Below are positions 11,793-23,162 of a DNA stretch of 64,000 bases, one piece after another. Under the pieces are notes generated by a model. The model searched no databases. It saw nothing but the letters and a program-made list of their open reading frames with translations, and was not told the origin of the DNA. Position 1 is the stretch's first letter. Each line of letters opens with the position of its first letter. This DNA comes from Craterostigma plantagineum (Eukaryota > Streptophyta > Magnoliopsida > Lamiales > Linderniaceae). Both the position numbers and the translations under genes were made by a program. The stretch covers positions 186,001 through 250,000 of the forward strand of contig JAPQWV010000301.1 of assembly GCA_027422505.1 (NCBI GenBank). Reading direction: 5' to 3'.

Positions 11793-12081
11793 GAACTTCT
11801 CCATTGATAATCTCGTACACTCGTCAGAACAGCTGGAAAGAGGAGCACCACGAACTGAACTTCTCCAACGATAATCCGGTCTTATATCGAGACAACGAGA
11901 AGAGGAGCACGGCCTTAATTTGAATTTCATAACTGTGAACTTCTTCAAATCGATAATCTCTGAACACTCTCTAGGGATTAAGAGATTAGGAGCACGGTAT
12001 CGGCCCAAGAACCAACAAGAAGAACTTCGCCCTAGACAATCTCTCAGCCTCGTAGAGAAGCGGAGCTTCAGCTTGAGCAAG
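11793..12081 (+). repeat. Four-unit hairpin-like tandem repeat, copy E1
   Basis: Degenerate units of about 60-85 bp, each starting near GAACTTCTCCAACGATAATC and ending near GAGAAGAGGAGCAC. The CTTCTCC start and GAGAAG end of a unit can pair as a stem. The same array is in copy D (60448-60734) and, inverted, in copy A2 (about 23740-24010). It ends with a GCTTCAGCTTGAGC block. Confidence 0.65.
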
Positions 12082-12520
12082 TGCTGGAAAATACGAAAAA
12101 AATAAAGGATGAATATGACATAAGATGGCGATAAATGCCAACAAAAAGGAATGACTAAGAAGAGGAAGATGCTGATGATGTAAAATCCACAATTCCAAAA
12201 TGCTCCTTCCCTTCTAAGTGAGAGCCAAATTAAATCCTTGAAAGTCTGTTTGATTCCAAAACGACGGTCTTTCCCTTAGGTGGAATGTTTAAAAGCGCCT
12301 CGACATAATATTGCTCGTGTTGACTTGAGTGATATAAATATACTGATCCCAAGGTAAAAATAATTGAGTGCTAGAGCGAACCTAGTGAGAGTTGTCAAAG
12401 TGGATCACACTTCAAACCTTTAGTTTGCTGACGTGACTAGACGGCATATGATCTTGTCAAAATTTTGCGTGAAATTCTAGGCGTGATATAGATCGGCAAA
12501 ATAATCTAACCCCATAATTA

Positions 12521-12523
12521 TAT

Positions 12524-12560
<37 letters not shown>
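12521..12560 (+). repeat. CA/TA microsatellite
   Basis: About eleven CA units followed by about eight TA units. It sits just after the ATCTAACCCCAT block, where other copies of the family carry AT-rich runs instead, so it expanded locally. Confidence 0.9.
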
Positions 12561-12937
12561 CAGAATTAAAGTCTTATAAATCATATATTTTTTTAATTTC
12601 TGCATCGCACATTCTGATATGCAGTTGTAATTTGCATCTATGCGGAAATGACTAAATGCAACTTTATTTGTTTATGCTCATACCCTCGCGCAACATTTTG
12701 AATACATGATTAGGGGACTGTGTATCTAAGTAAAATTGTTTAAATTGCGCATTACTCATTTAGTACGTGACAATTGATTCTATATGTTTTCATGCTAAAT
12801 CGATTTTTTGGTGCATCATTTGAGGGGGAGCATATACAATTATATGTCTCATACTCCAAACATGTTTGATGTTCTTTCTCTAAGTTTTGTAAAAGCAAAG
12901 AGGAGGATTTCACGAATTATTCAGGACTTGGAGTATA

Positions 12938-13284
12938 TGTTAGGTACTCTAATATCAACTCCACGATCCTAGGCCGTAATTCTAAGGCAATCGATTAGAA
13001 TTGATGAAATGAATTTCGATCGAAAACCTTCCAATGAAGAACACGAGAGAGAATCTTTGTAGTGAGAGAATGATTTCTGATTTTCTCTATCTAGGAATGA
13101 ATTAGCAAGCCTTTCGGATCAATCAACTAAATCTCTATTAAGCACAATGTTTACAAGTCTATTTATACCAAACAAACTTGGTATAAATAACAAGTAAGTC
13201 CTAAACTAAGGACAAATACACATAACGCCCCAATCTACAAAGACAGCTAATAAATCAATGCACAATTACAAAACGTATTCTACA
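12938..13284 (-). repeat. 3' LTR of copy A (family R)
   Basis: 347 bp, TGTAGAATACG...CCTAACA on the minus strand. It contains a perfect 12-base inverted repeat TATTTATACCAA / TTGGTATAAATA at 13160-13189. A purine tract lies immediately upstream on the minus strand, which makes this the 3' LTR. The left flank is the post-pol tract of plus-strand copy E1. Confidence 0.9.
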
Positions 13285-16200
13285 ATCTCCCCCTTTGTGC
13301 TTGATTGCCCTTCTGTGCTGTTTGTCTTCGTTGGGCGTAGTAAGACCAGCGCAAGCCCAGTGCGTACTCGAAGTCCCTTAGTGTGCTCCTCAGCTCCAGT
13401 TGCTCATCAATGTCATCAAGAAGTTCCATCAGGAGAGGTTGTTCTCTCACGAACCTATGAAGCTTCAGCATCGTCTCATGATTGATTTCTTTCGATCTCT
13501 TTTCTATGTTCTGCCTGATCACCTTGAGCGTCCAATCGCAAAACTTATGAATCTCAGTCTTCAGCATCAACCTAGTCTTCTTAGCGATTGGATTGTGGTA
13601 GGTGACGCCTAGATCTGAGCTGATGTGTACGTGATTGCTTGGAACTTGGAAGCCCTTCGATTTCAGGTCCTTGATTGAGCGGGGCCGTCATGTTGACCAT
13701 CTTCATATTGATCTCCAAAGCCATCTGAAGATCGTGTACGGCAGAGTACTTGACTTGTCACAACATGAATCGGTAGATTCCCTCGAGTCCTTCGTTCTTG
13801 ATAAAGTCTTGAGGATCTTTGTACTTCTCTACATAGAGTTGGTAGAGCTTGTACGCCTCCTTGGCAGAAAGATAAGGTAGGTCACTCTCGCTTAGTTCTT
13901 CTCGAGTTCTATCTATCCGCTCTATCACGTAGTACGGCGTTGGAAGACTCCATTTAGTGAATTAGAAGCTAAGTAGCTGACATATTGGGGATAATTCCTT
14001 GAAGTGACTCCTCAGCCGTTCCTTAGGAATCCCCAGCCTCATATTCGGTCCAAGTTGGGTCAGCATCCAAAGATAACTCATTCTTTTCTGCTGCTCCTTG
14101 TGAGAAATACCTCTGAGCTCGAACTCGTTCGGCGTCTTGATTTTGTTCGGTGACCTCCAAATATTTTGACAAACTTCTTCCAGGAATGGGATCTCGATCC
14201 TTATGTTTTCCCACTGTGTATCAATCCATACGGTTCCAGGCATTTGTCTTGTAGGCGAGGCCGCTCGTTGCGCAATTAATTCTGGAAGCCTTGCGGGAAT
14301 TTGTTCATGGTCTTCACCTTCCCGAAGTTCTTGTCTTCAATTAAGACTAAGTCAACTGAAGCTGCTTCGAGGATCTGTCGAACGTCCCTGATGCGTTGTC
14401 TTTGAGCTTCATCGGGCATACTGTGGGTCATCCACTGTCTTTCGAAGAAGTACTTATCTAGTAATTCGTACGGATTGACACCATGGCCAGAAGTACCCGG
14501 TTGGTCTGGAGCGATCGAGGGTGTAGCTTGAGTAGCTGCTAGGGCTACGAGCATAGCGGCACTTGCTTCTTCTTCCGAAAGCAAGGGGCTTGTTAGGGTC
14601 GTGGGTGTGGATGGAGGCATCCTTAATGTAAATGATGGTGGTTCGATTTGGGTTTGGGTTAGAGTGGTGGTGCGGTGCGTGGTGGTGGTTGTTTGGGTAA
14701 TGGATGGTTGTTTGGGAAGTGGATGGTTGTGAGGTTTCAGTTGCTCCAGCACTTGTCTGTGTCGTGCCCGAGCCACGTCTCTGACTTCTCGTAATTAGCC
14801 GAGGTCTCTTCTCTCCCTCAGGGTGATCTTGATCATCAAGGTTGTCATGTCGACGTTTGGAGTGAGAGCTTTGACCACGGCATGCGTCTATTGGGTCAGG
14901 ACGATCCACGAGATGGCGGAATAGATCTTCTTCTTTCGACGTTTGGGAGGTTAGCTCTAGTAAACGGTCAACTAGAATGGAGTGGAGTTCGCTAATAGGT
15001 ACGGTTGCTGGGTTTATGAGGTTGTGTGTGAGGATGGGTGTGGAACGTGTGGGTTGAACGGGTGTGAGGTTGGGTTGCAAGGTTTGTCCTGACGGTTGGC
15101 CCTTAGAGATTGGTGTTTTCCCGATATCACGTCAGGATATCTCTAAGGCTGAGTGAACTCTCTCCATAAGACGGTTCTCGAACTGAGATAGAGCACGGGA
15201 GAGAGCTGCCTGTAGTCGACTGATGATGGACCAGGTCGACTGATGTCGCCTGTTGGCAACCCTTGGGTGATACCCGTCTCCATGGGTTGGCTCCTCGTCA
15301 CTTGAGGTTGTGACGTGTCGAGACTTCCACCCAGTCCTCGGGTTGAATCTAAATGATTCTCATCTAGGGGTGTTGTGACAGATTCAGTGGGAACCTGTGT
15401 ATCAGACACATGAGTGCCAAGGTCGGTAGTAGTAGGCACTTGAATCTCGACCTCGGTTGCGCAACATGTTCGTGCTACTGCTCAGGATTGAGCGAAGAAG
15501 AATCGTCAGCACGTGGAGTGTGAAGCTGCGTTATATCTGATGTTGTGGTGACAGTTGTGAAGATGGACTCGAATGGTATGCTTAGGCGCCTTGGAGTCCG
15601 TCTTATCAAGCGAATCTCCTCATCAAACTCAGTGTCTGATGGGGTGGCCGTGTGAGGTGATAAGCCATGCTCAGCATCCTCATGGGCCTGTGCTGTCACC
15701 AGAGGCTCTTGAGAAGTAATCGTGGGGATTACGGCCTTTGTTTTAGGCGTAATAGCCTGTGATGGTGTGTTGTGCCCCATTACAGAATCGTCCTGTAGAG
15801 GGATTGCCTCAATAGACCCTTGGACCACGCCAACACTGATAGGCACTTCAGCACCCAGTAAAGCCTCATGTTCCAACTCCTGTGCACTGCATCAATCAAC
15901 GTGGCATCTTGATCTAACATTTGAATGTCCTGAGTTGGGGGCTTCTGTTCTAGTTCCTGAGCAACTTGATCTATTAGCTCAGCTTCAGGACTAGGTTGGG
16001 GCTGATGTAGTTGTTAAGGGCTCACTGTGAAATCTGTCGGGGGCCATCGAATTATCTGCTCTGTGAGATGATTCTCCCGACAGTATCGTTGGTATTCGTC
16101 TCTCGCAGGGTCGGCAAGACGAAGAAGCTCGAACGGGATCGGCATCGATGGTTGTATGAAATCCGTGTGCTTAGGGTTGTGGAAGAATTGAGTCGCGATG

Positions 16201-16668
16201 GTTGGTAGTTCCCTCCTGGAGGCAGTCGAGGAATATTATCGTGGAGCTCCATGAGGTGGGCAATTATCACGCTGAACCACCGGGCATAAGGAACATTCTT
16301 GGAGCATTTGTTCTCCTTTGTCTGATCTGTTCTGCTAAATCATTCCAGATCAGTTGTGTGAAGTCGTAGTTGCGGGAGAACGCTATCCCGTGGAGTATAC
16401 AAAGAATGTTGTTGTTGCCTTTGTCGAACCCTGCGTGCTCAGGTGACAGACACTTGTTGATTATCCCGAACAGTGTCTTCCACAGATGAGGGATGCCATT
16501 GTTCTGGACTTGAGCAAGTTTAGTGAGCGGTGGCCTATATCCCATGTGTAGAAAGTCACGCACCATGTCTGCATCGGTAGGCAGAAGTCGTAGTTGGGGC
16601 TGAATGGTAGATCGAGAGCGAGGCCAAGATCATTCTTGCTAAAGCTGATGTGCCTCGTCCCAACCACC
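13280..16668 (-). pseudogene. ORF3 of family R, copy A
   Basis: A long extra ORF between pol and the 3' LTR, on the same strand as gag-pol. It is broken into open stretches (16667-16461, 16566-16267, 15876-15475, 15439-15143, 15080-14454, 14776-14276, 14243-13962, 13570-13280). Order of conserved parts: DFLHMGYRPPLTKLAQ, NYDFTQLIWNDLAEQI, the block IRLIRRTPRRLSIPFESIFT, a long Pro/Thr/Ser-rich middle with a basic GEKRPRLITRSQRR patch, VNPYELLDKYFFERQWMTHS, ELRGISHKEQQKRM, and a C-terminus rich in charged helices. The last frame reads through the polypurine tract and stops on the TAG inside the first five bases of the LTR. About 80 N-terminal codons are missing. No transmembrane segment or catalytic motif is evident and the function is unknown. 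Confidence 0.75.
13285..13296 (-). promoter_or_regulatory. Polypurine tract, copy A
   Basis: Minus strand AAAGGGGGAGAT abutting the LTR. This is the usual position of the plus-strand primer. It also forms the last codons of ORF3. Confidence 0.85.
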
Positions 16669-17215
16669 GTCTTTTGCCATCATTTTCTTCTTTTTCTTTT
16701 GTCTTCTTTTTCTCCCCCTCCTTTTCTCGATTGAACATCCCGTCGAAATCTTAGATCGTCAGTTGAAGGCTCAAAGGATTTTCAAATGAAGAAAAAGAAT
16801 TCGGAGGAGGCTCAAAGTGGATGACTAGAGGCTGTGTCAAAGGATTGAATTTGCCATATGGCCAAGTGAGAAATTTCCTATTTGCTCTAATCATATTCCG
16901 AACAATATAGCGCAAGGCGAGTATGAGGCCAAGAATCACTTAGTTAAGACAAGCAATTGATGTGCGACTCGCTAAAAAAGAAATCCGTAGAAGGAAAAAA
17001 AATAAGAAGGCTAGAATCCTTACTTTTCTAAGGTGGCTTTGTGTCGAATGGAACAAACTAGTGACCTTTAGACACGAGAATGCGACCTTGACTGACAAAA
17101 TTAAGCAATTAATCTGTCACTTATCAGGGAAATCTACATGTGACCAGATCGAGCATCCTAAAGATATTGTCATTCCCCTGATATTATATTCATAAGTATT
17201 TTTTATGAAATTCAT
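16669..17215 (-). other. Post-pol spacer remnant, copy A
   Basis: Minus-strand copy of the first part of the post-pol tract, an inverted counterpart of 11100-11700. It is fused directly to ORF3 at about 16668, so the four-unit repeat, the leader-like tract and the start of ORF3 are deleted. At about 17215 it is joined to an RNase H sequence cut after the STAE motif. Confidence 0.7.
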
Positions 17216-17867
17216 GCAAAATATGACATGTTCCTTCAGCCGTCGATGTTGAGACGCAGTTCTGCTTTATGGATGACCAGCAAACCAGCTTTTTGCCTAG
17301 AAATTGAGCGCCACCAGATGTGCTTTTCCTGTCCATTCGGCAACCTGCATAGTCAGCGTCAATGTAGCCGATTAGTTTGAAATTCGTACCTTTAGGATAC
17401 CACAATCCTAATGTAGATGTGCCCTTGAGGTAGCGCAAGATTCGCTTCACCGCAGGCATGTGAGATTCCTTAGGGTTGGCTTGAAAACGGGCGCATAAAC
17501 AGGTGGCAAACATGATGTCCGGCCGGCTTAATGTGAGATATAGAAGGACCCAATGATGCTGCGATAAAGGGTGATGTCGACCGTTTTCCCAGTGGGATCG
17601 GCATCCAACTTGCAGCTTGGTGACATAGGAGCACTGAGGGGCTTACTCTGATCTTGATGGAACTTTTTCAGAATATCCTTAACGTATTATGTCTGACTGA
17701 TGAAAATCCCATCATCGAGTTGTCTAACTTGAAGCCCTAAGAAGAATTGCATCTCTCCCATGTGACTCATTTCAAACTTGCTCTTCATTAAATCTCCAAA
17801 TCTCTTGTAAAGTCGTCGATTTGTTGATCTTAAGATGATGTCATCTACGTATACTTGGATGACCATC
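17216..17867 (-). pseudogene. pol: RT end and RNase H, first tandem piece, copy A
   Basis: Minus strand, from the RT catalytic loop (VQVYVDDII, near 17840) through [31 protein letters not shown] and YIDADYAG to STAEG, where it is truncated. Frameshifts lie between 17514 and 17867. It repeats the region that follows immediately at 17868, so two overlapping pol segments stand head to tail. Confidence 0.8.
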
Positions 17868-19443
17868 AGCGTCAGTATAGCCGATAATCAGCGTACCCTG
17901 CATAATCAACGTCAGTATAGCCGATAAGTTTGAAATCCATACCCTTTGGATACCATAGTCCAAGGGTAGAAGTGCCCTTAAGATAACGTAGAATCCTTTT
18001 AACCGCGAGCATATGTGATTCTTTGGGATCGGCTTGAAAACGGGCACATAGGCAGGTAGCAAACATGATATCCGGCCGGCTCGAAGTGAGGTGGATAAGA
18101 GATCCAATGATGCTGCGATACAGTGTGATGTCGACCGACTTGCCAGAGGGATCGGCATCCAACTTGCAGCTTGGTGACACAGGAGTGCTGAGAGGCTTTC
18201 TCTGATCTTGATGGAATTTCTTCAGAATATCCTTGATATATTTTGTCTTACTGATGAAAATCCCATCTTCGAGTTGCCTGACTTGTAGTCCTAAGAAGAA
18301 CTGCATCTCTCCCATGTGACTCATTTCAAACTTGCTTGTCATTAGATTTCCAAACTTCGTGCAAGGCCGTTGATTAGTTGATCCGAAGATGATGTCGTTG
18401 ACATATACTTGGACGACCATCAGATCTTTGTCTTGCCATTTGATGAAGAGTGAATCGATGGTTCATCGAATGAATCCAGACTTCACGAGGAATTCACTTA
18501 GGACACCATACCAATCACGTGGGGCTCGTTTTAGTCCATAAAGAGCTTTATCCAGTCGATAGACGTGATCGGGGTGTGCTTGATCAACGAAGCCTTCTGG
18601 TTACGCGACATAGACTTTCTCTTTTAACACGCCATTGAGAAAGGCGGTCTTCATGTCTATTTGATAGATTTTGAAGTCTTTATGAGCCGCATAAGCCAAC
18701 AAAGGCGGATGGCTTCGATTCGGGCAATAGGAGCATACGTCTCTCGTAGTCAATACCTTCCTGCTGATTGTAGCCCTTTGCAACCAATCTTGCTTTATTC
18801 CTGATCACTTCTCCATCTTCATTCTTTTTGTTCTTAAATACCCATTTTGTTCTGATTACGGTTTTCCCATGCGGACGGGGTACTAAGGTCCACATTTGAA
18901 GGCGTTCGAATTGATTAATTTCATCTTGCATTGCAATAATCCAATCCGAATCCTTTGGTGCGTCGGCTACCTTGGTTGGCTCGTTTTGGCTTAAGAAGCA
19001 ACTGAAAAGTCCTTTCTGATGTCTAGTCCTAACTCCACTCGAAGGATCACCAATTATTTTGTCAACTGGGTCTGCTCGAGTCCACTTGTGCTCATGAGGC
19101 AAGGTCGAGCTGGAAGCATCGTCCAAATGTGGAGCAAGATCTCCAATGTTCTGAGGTTGATCAACTAGTTGAGGTAATTCAGTGGCGGCACCTGAGTTGA
19201 GCGACTCTGATGATATTTCCTCAACTTCTATGACTGGGTCTTCAGCGTTCTGAGGTAAATCTGAATCGGGTGAGGAGAGGACATTTGAAGAACTGGGTAT
19301 ATCGACAGAGCGAATCCAAGTCTTCTAAAGCACGTTTCATAACTTCTTCTGACGTTGAATCCTGAGATGTTGCCGTTTTCTGTTTGTTTTGTGCCAACAC
19401 ACCAGTAAGAACGGGTTCTGAATCATTGTATTCAGAAGCCATC
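17868..19443 (-). pseudogene. pol: Integrase-RT linker, RT and part of RNase H, second piece, copy A
   Basis: Minus strand. From 19443 down it holds the post-integrase linker (ASEYNDSEPVLTGVLAQN), [87 protein letters not shown] and a catalytic loop reading YVNDI instead of YVDDI, then RNase H up to YTDVDYAG, where the other tandem piece begins. Frameshifts occur near 18780-18600 and 18440. The D-to-N change removes a metal-binding aspartate. The copy's 5' half (gag, protease, most of integrase, 5' LTR) is absent. Confidence 0.85.
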
Positions 19444-20577
19444 CGTTTGATTCAATATTTTGAGATCTTTCGCATGATTTGGTGTTAGATTCTCGTCTGG
19501 TTTGTAACTTGATAACACGAATGCTATTTTGCAGTATTTGCGACCATTTTATATGTCTAGTCTGGATTAAATTCTGCACTTACTATGGTTTTGACGTTAT
19601 CTGATAATTCTAGGAGTATATAGAATCGATTATATGCGTTTTAGAGGATTGATTGAAAGTTTGACTGAAACGGCGTGTTTAAACTTTTGAAGACGTCGAA
19701 GAACTTTATCGATCGCAAACAGTTCTAATTCATATCCCTATTTGATTTTCGCTCGACAATGGAGCGGAAATTAACATTTAGGCCCAAATCGATTTTCGCT
19801 CGAGAAACTGCGATTTGATTGTGTTACTGTTTGTCTTGAAAAGTTACTCGATTAAGATTTTCACTCAGTCAACAGAACAGATAACGTAGATCGAAGAATA
19901 CTTATAATCGAGAAATCTAATTGTGATTTTATGCGTGCGAAAAATTACTGAATGAAATAGCTTATTAGATAAGAATAAGTTTCGAGCGAAAAACTTATAT
20001 CGCAAACAGTACCTTCGCTTCGATTTCTTTCGGTCGAAAATTTTAGTGGCGATAAATTTAATTTGTCAACAATAAAATTTTCTCGATCGTAAGTTTACGC
20101 GAAAATTAATTTTCTCGTTCGTAAATTTACACGGAAAGTTTTCTCGATCGTAAAATTTCTCGGCTACAGTATCAATCGTTGAGCTCAGACACTTAACAAT
20201 TTCTCTAAGTCTTTTTCACTGTAGTCCACATTAGCGAATAATATTTTCGATCGCAAATTAACACGGAGATTCAAAATCACAATTCGCACTTAGGAAATTA
20301 ATTTGAGATTTGTATTTCTCAAGCGATAAAAAGAAGGGAGTGCACAGTGCTTAATTTTTCAATTGTAAACACTTAGAAAATTTTCGATGAAACCTACACG
20401 AATTTCATATACATATGTCGACAATTTTTCTTATCATAAATTTTCACTTCGCATTTCCTATGTGCTTTAATGTCTCAATAATTGGTTTATCAAACGTGCT
20501 TTCATGTGGTCGACTATTATGATTGATAAATCTAACTTTCGACTGGATATTATTTTTGAACTAATAATTTGTTTTTC
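19444..20577 (+). other. Leader-like tract before ORF3, copy E1
   Basis: Non-coding, AT-rich, full of TTTCTCGATCGTAAA-type words in both orientations. It matches the sequence before ORF3 in copy D (61920-63600), for example TTTTGAAGACGTCGAAGAAC at 19685 against 62578. The left edge is a join with minus-strand pol of copy A somewhere between 19444 and 19600, with no LTR at the join. Confidence 0.7.
20083..20165 (+). repeat. Three tandem TTTTCTCG(A/T)TCGTAA units
   Basis: Three consecutive ~30-base units each starting TTTTCTCG[A/T]TCGTAA and followed by TTTACGCGAAA-like sequence. This is the clearest local tandem of the word that fills the family's leader and pre-ORF3 tract. Confidence 0.65.
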
Positions 20578-23162
20578 CAAATTGCCTTTAAGAAGGATCA
20601 CTATCCGGCATACAATCACATTTACGACAAAAACCTATATCTCAAGGTGCAGGACACCAACTTCCAGCTCGACCTGACTACCTTCAGGTGTCCGGACGAG
20701 ATAAATGTGTCCATATTGCAAGGCCATCCACTTTGGAATACACTGACGGTGACGGTGTCAGTTCCGATGGTCTATCTCCAGCAATTCTAAGGAAGAATTA
20801 AGAGTCATATAGTTGAGGGCAGCTACCGGTTTACCACGGTGGTTGGGACGAGGCACATCAGCTTTAGCAAGGATAAAGGCCACCGCTCACTAAACTTGCC
20901 CCAACTACGACCCTCTGCCTACCGATGCAGACATGGTGCGTGACTTTCTCCACATGGGATACAGGCCACCGCTCACTAAACTTGCTCAAAGTCCATAACA
21001 ATGGCATCCCTCATTCGTGAAAGACACTATTCGGGATAATCAACAAGTGTTTGTTACCTAAGCACGCAGGGTTCGACAAAGGCAACAACAACATTCTTCG
21101 TATATTCCACGGGATAGCGTTCTCCCGCAACTACGACTTCACACAACTGATCTGGAACGATTTCGCTGAACAGATCGGACAAAAGGAGAACAAACGCTCC
21201 AAGAATGTTCCTTATGCCCGATGGTTTAGCGTGATAATTGCCCACCTCATGGAGCTCCACGACAATTCCTCGACTGCCTCCAGGAGGGAACTACCAACCA
21301 GCGCGACTCAAATTATTCTACAACCCTAAGCTCACGGATTTGATACAACCATCGATGTCGATGCCGTACGAGCTTCTTCGTCTTGATGACCCCGCAGGAG
21401 ACGAAATCCAACGATACTGTCGGGAGAATCATCTCACGGAGCAGATGATTCGAGGGCCCCCGACAGATTTCACAGTGAGCCCTCAACAACTACATCAGCC
21501 CCAACCTAGTCCTGAACCTGAGCTGATAGATCAAGTTGCTCAGGAACTAGAACAGGATCCCCCAACTCAGGACATTCAAATGTTAGATCAAGATGCCACG
21601 TTGATTGATGCAGTGGCACAAAAGTTGGAACATGAGGCTTCACTAGGTGCTGAAGTGTCTATCAGTGTTGGCGTGGTCCAAGGGTCTATTGAGGAGATCC
21701 CTCTACAGGATACCCCAGCCCGATTTTGTAACGGGGAACAGCACACCATCACAGGCTATTACACCTGAAACAGAGGCCATAATCCCCACGGTTAGTTCCC
21801 ATGAGGATGCTGAGCATGGCTTATCACGTCACACGGCCACCCCATCAGACACTGAGTCTGATGGGGAGATTTGCTTGATAAGACGGACTCCAAGGCGACT
21901 AAGCATACCATTCGAGTCCATCTTCACAACTGTCACCACAACATCAGACACATCGTAGCTTCACATTCCACGTGCTGAGGATTCTTCTTCGCTCAATCCT
22001 GAGCAGCAGCACAAACTTGCAGCGCCAACCGAGGTCGATCCAAGTGCCTATTACTACCGACCTTGGCACTCATGTGTCTGATACACAGGTTCCCACTGAA
22101 TCTGTCACAACACCCTTAGATGCGAATCTTTTAGATTCGAGTTGAAGATTGGGTGGAAGTCTCGATACGTCACAACCTCAAGTGACGACGAGCCAACCCA
22201 CGGAGACGGGTATCACCCAAGGGTTGCCAACAGGCGACATCAGTCGACCTGGTCCATCATCGGAGGCTCCTTTCATGTCATGACGGAAGACCGACTACAG
22301 GCAGCTTTCTCCCATGCTCTATCTCAGTTCGAGAACCGACTTATTGAGAGAGTTCACTCAGCCTTAGTGATATACCGACGTGATACCAGGAAAACACCAA
22401 TCTCTGAGGGCCAACCGTCAGGACAAACCTCGCAACCCAACCTCACACCCGTTCAACCCACACGTTCCACACCTATCCCCACACCCATCCTCATACACAA
22501 CCTCATAAACCCAACAACCGTACCCTATCAGCGAACTCCACTCATTTCTAGTTGCCCATTTACTAGAGCTAACGTCCCGAACGCCGGAAGAAGATCTATT
22601 CCGCCGTCTCGTGGATCGTCCTGACCCAACAGACACATGCCGTGGTCAAAGCTCTCGCTCGAAACGTCGACATGACGACCCTGACGATCAGGGTCGCCCT
22701 GAGGGGGAGAAGAGACCTCGGATAATTACAAGAAGTCAGAGACATGGCTCGGGCACGACACAGACAAGTGCTGGAGCAGCTGAAACCTCGCAACCATCCA
22801 CTACCCAAACAACCATCACCACGCACCGCACAACCACTCTAACCCAAATCCGAATCGAACCACCATCCTTTACATTATGGATGCCTCCATCCACACCCAC
22901 GACCCTAACAAGCCCCTCGCTTTCGGAAGAAGAAGCAAGTGCCGCTATGCTCGTAGCCTTAGCAGCTACTCCAGCTACTCCCTCGATCGCTCCAGACCAA
23001 TCGGGTACTTCTGGTCATGGTGTCAATCCGCACGAATTCCTAGTTAAGTACATCTTCGAAGGACAGTGGATGACCCACAGCATGCCCGATGAAGCTCAAA
23101 GACAACGCATCAGGGACGTTCGACAGTTCCCCCAAGCAGCTTTGTTTGACTTAGTCAAGTAA
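20578..23162 (+). pseudogene. ORF3 of family R, copy E1
   Basis: Plus-strand copy with the N-terminal region preserved: YLKVQDTNFQLDLT, SILQGHPLWNTLTVTVSV, PMVYLQQF followed by a stop. Then come NYDFTQLIWNDFAEQI, CRENHLTEQMIRGPPTDF, the repeated acidic ELIDQVAQELEQ motifs, IRRTPRRLSIPFESIFT, the Pro/Thr-rich middle with RSKRRHDD and GEKRPRIITRSQR basic patches, and VNPHEFLVKYIFEGQWMTHSM. The start codon is lost (its splice-acceptor-like context is also changed). The frame breaks several times. A 22-base word GGCCACCGCTCA... occurs twice (20877 and 20966), a sign of local rearrangement. It stops at 23162 at a join to minus-strand DNA, so the C-terminal third and 3' LTR are missing. Confidence 0.75.

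Larger units (their letters stand above)
11010..12937 (+). other. Post-pol non-coding tract, copy E1
   Basis: Non-coding spacer between pol and ORF3 in family R. It matches the post-pol tracts of copy D (59755-61410), copy A2 (minus, 23163-24727) and, in part, copy A (minus, 16669-17215). It contains the four-unit repeat, a CA/TA microsatellite and, near 12818-12832, a purine run ATTTGAGGGGGAG resembling an internal polypurine tract. It is cut at 12937 by the LTR of copy A. Confidence 0.75.

Noticed and set aside
12933..12937. Pairing the copy A 3' LTR with the A2 5' LTR as one element
   Set aside because: Flanks differ (GTATA at 12933-12937, GTTTT at 31668-31672), the intervening order is scrambled and duplicated, and the outer DNA is E1 on one side but the viral relic on the other.
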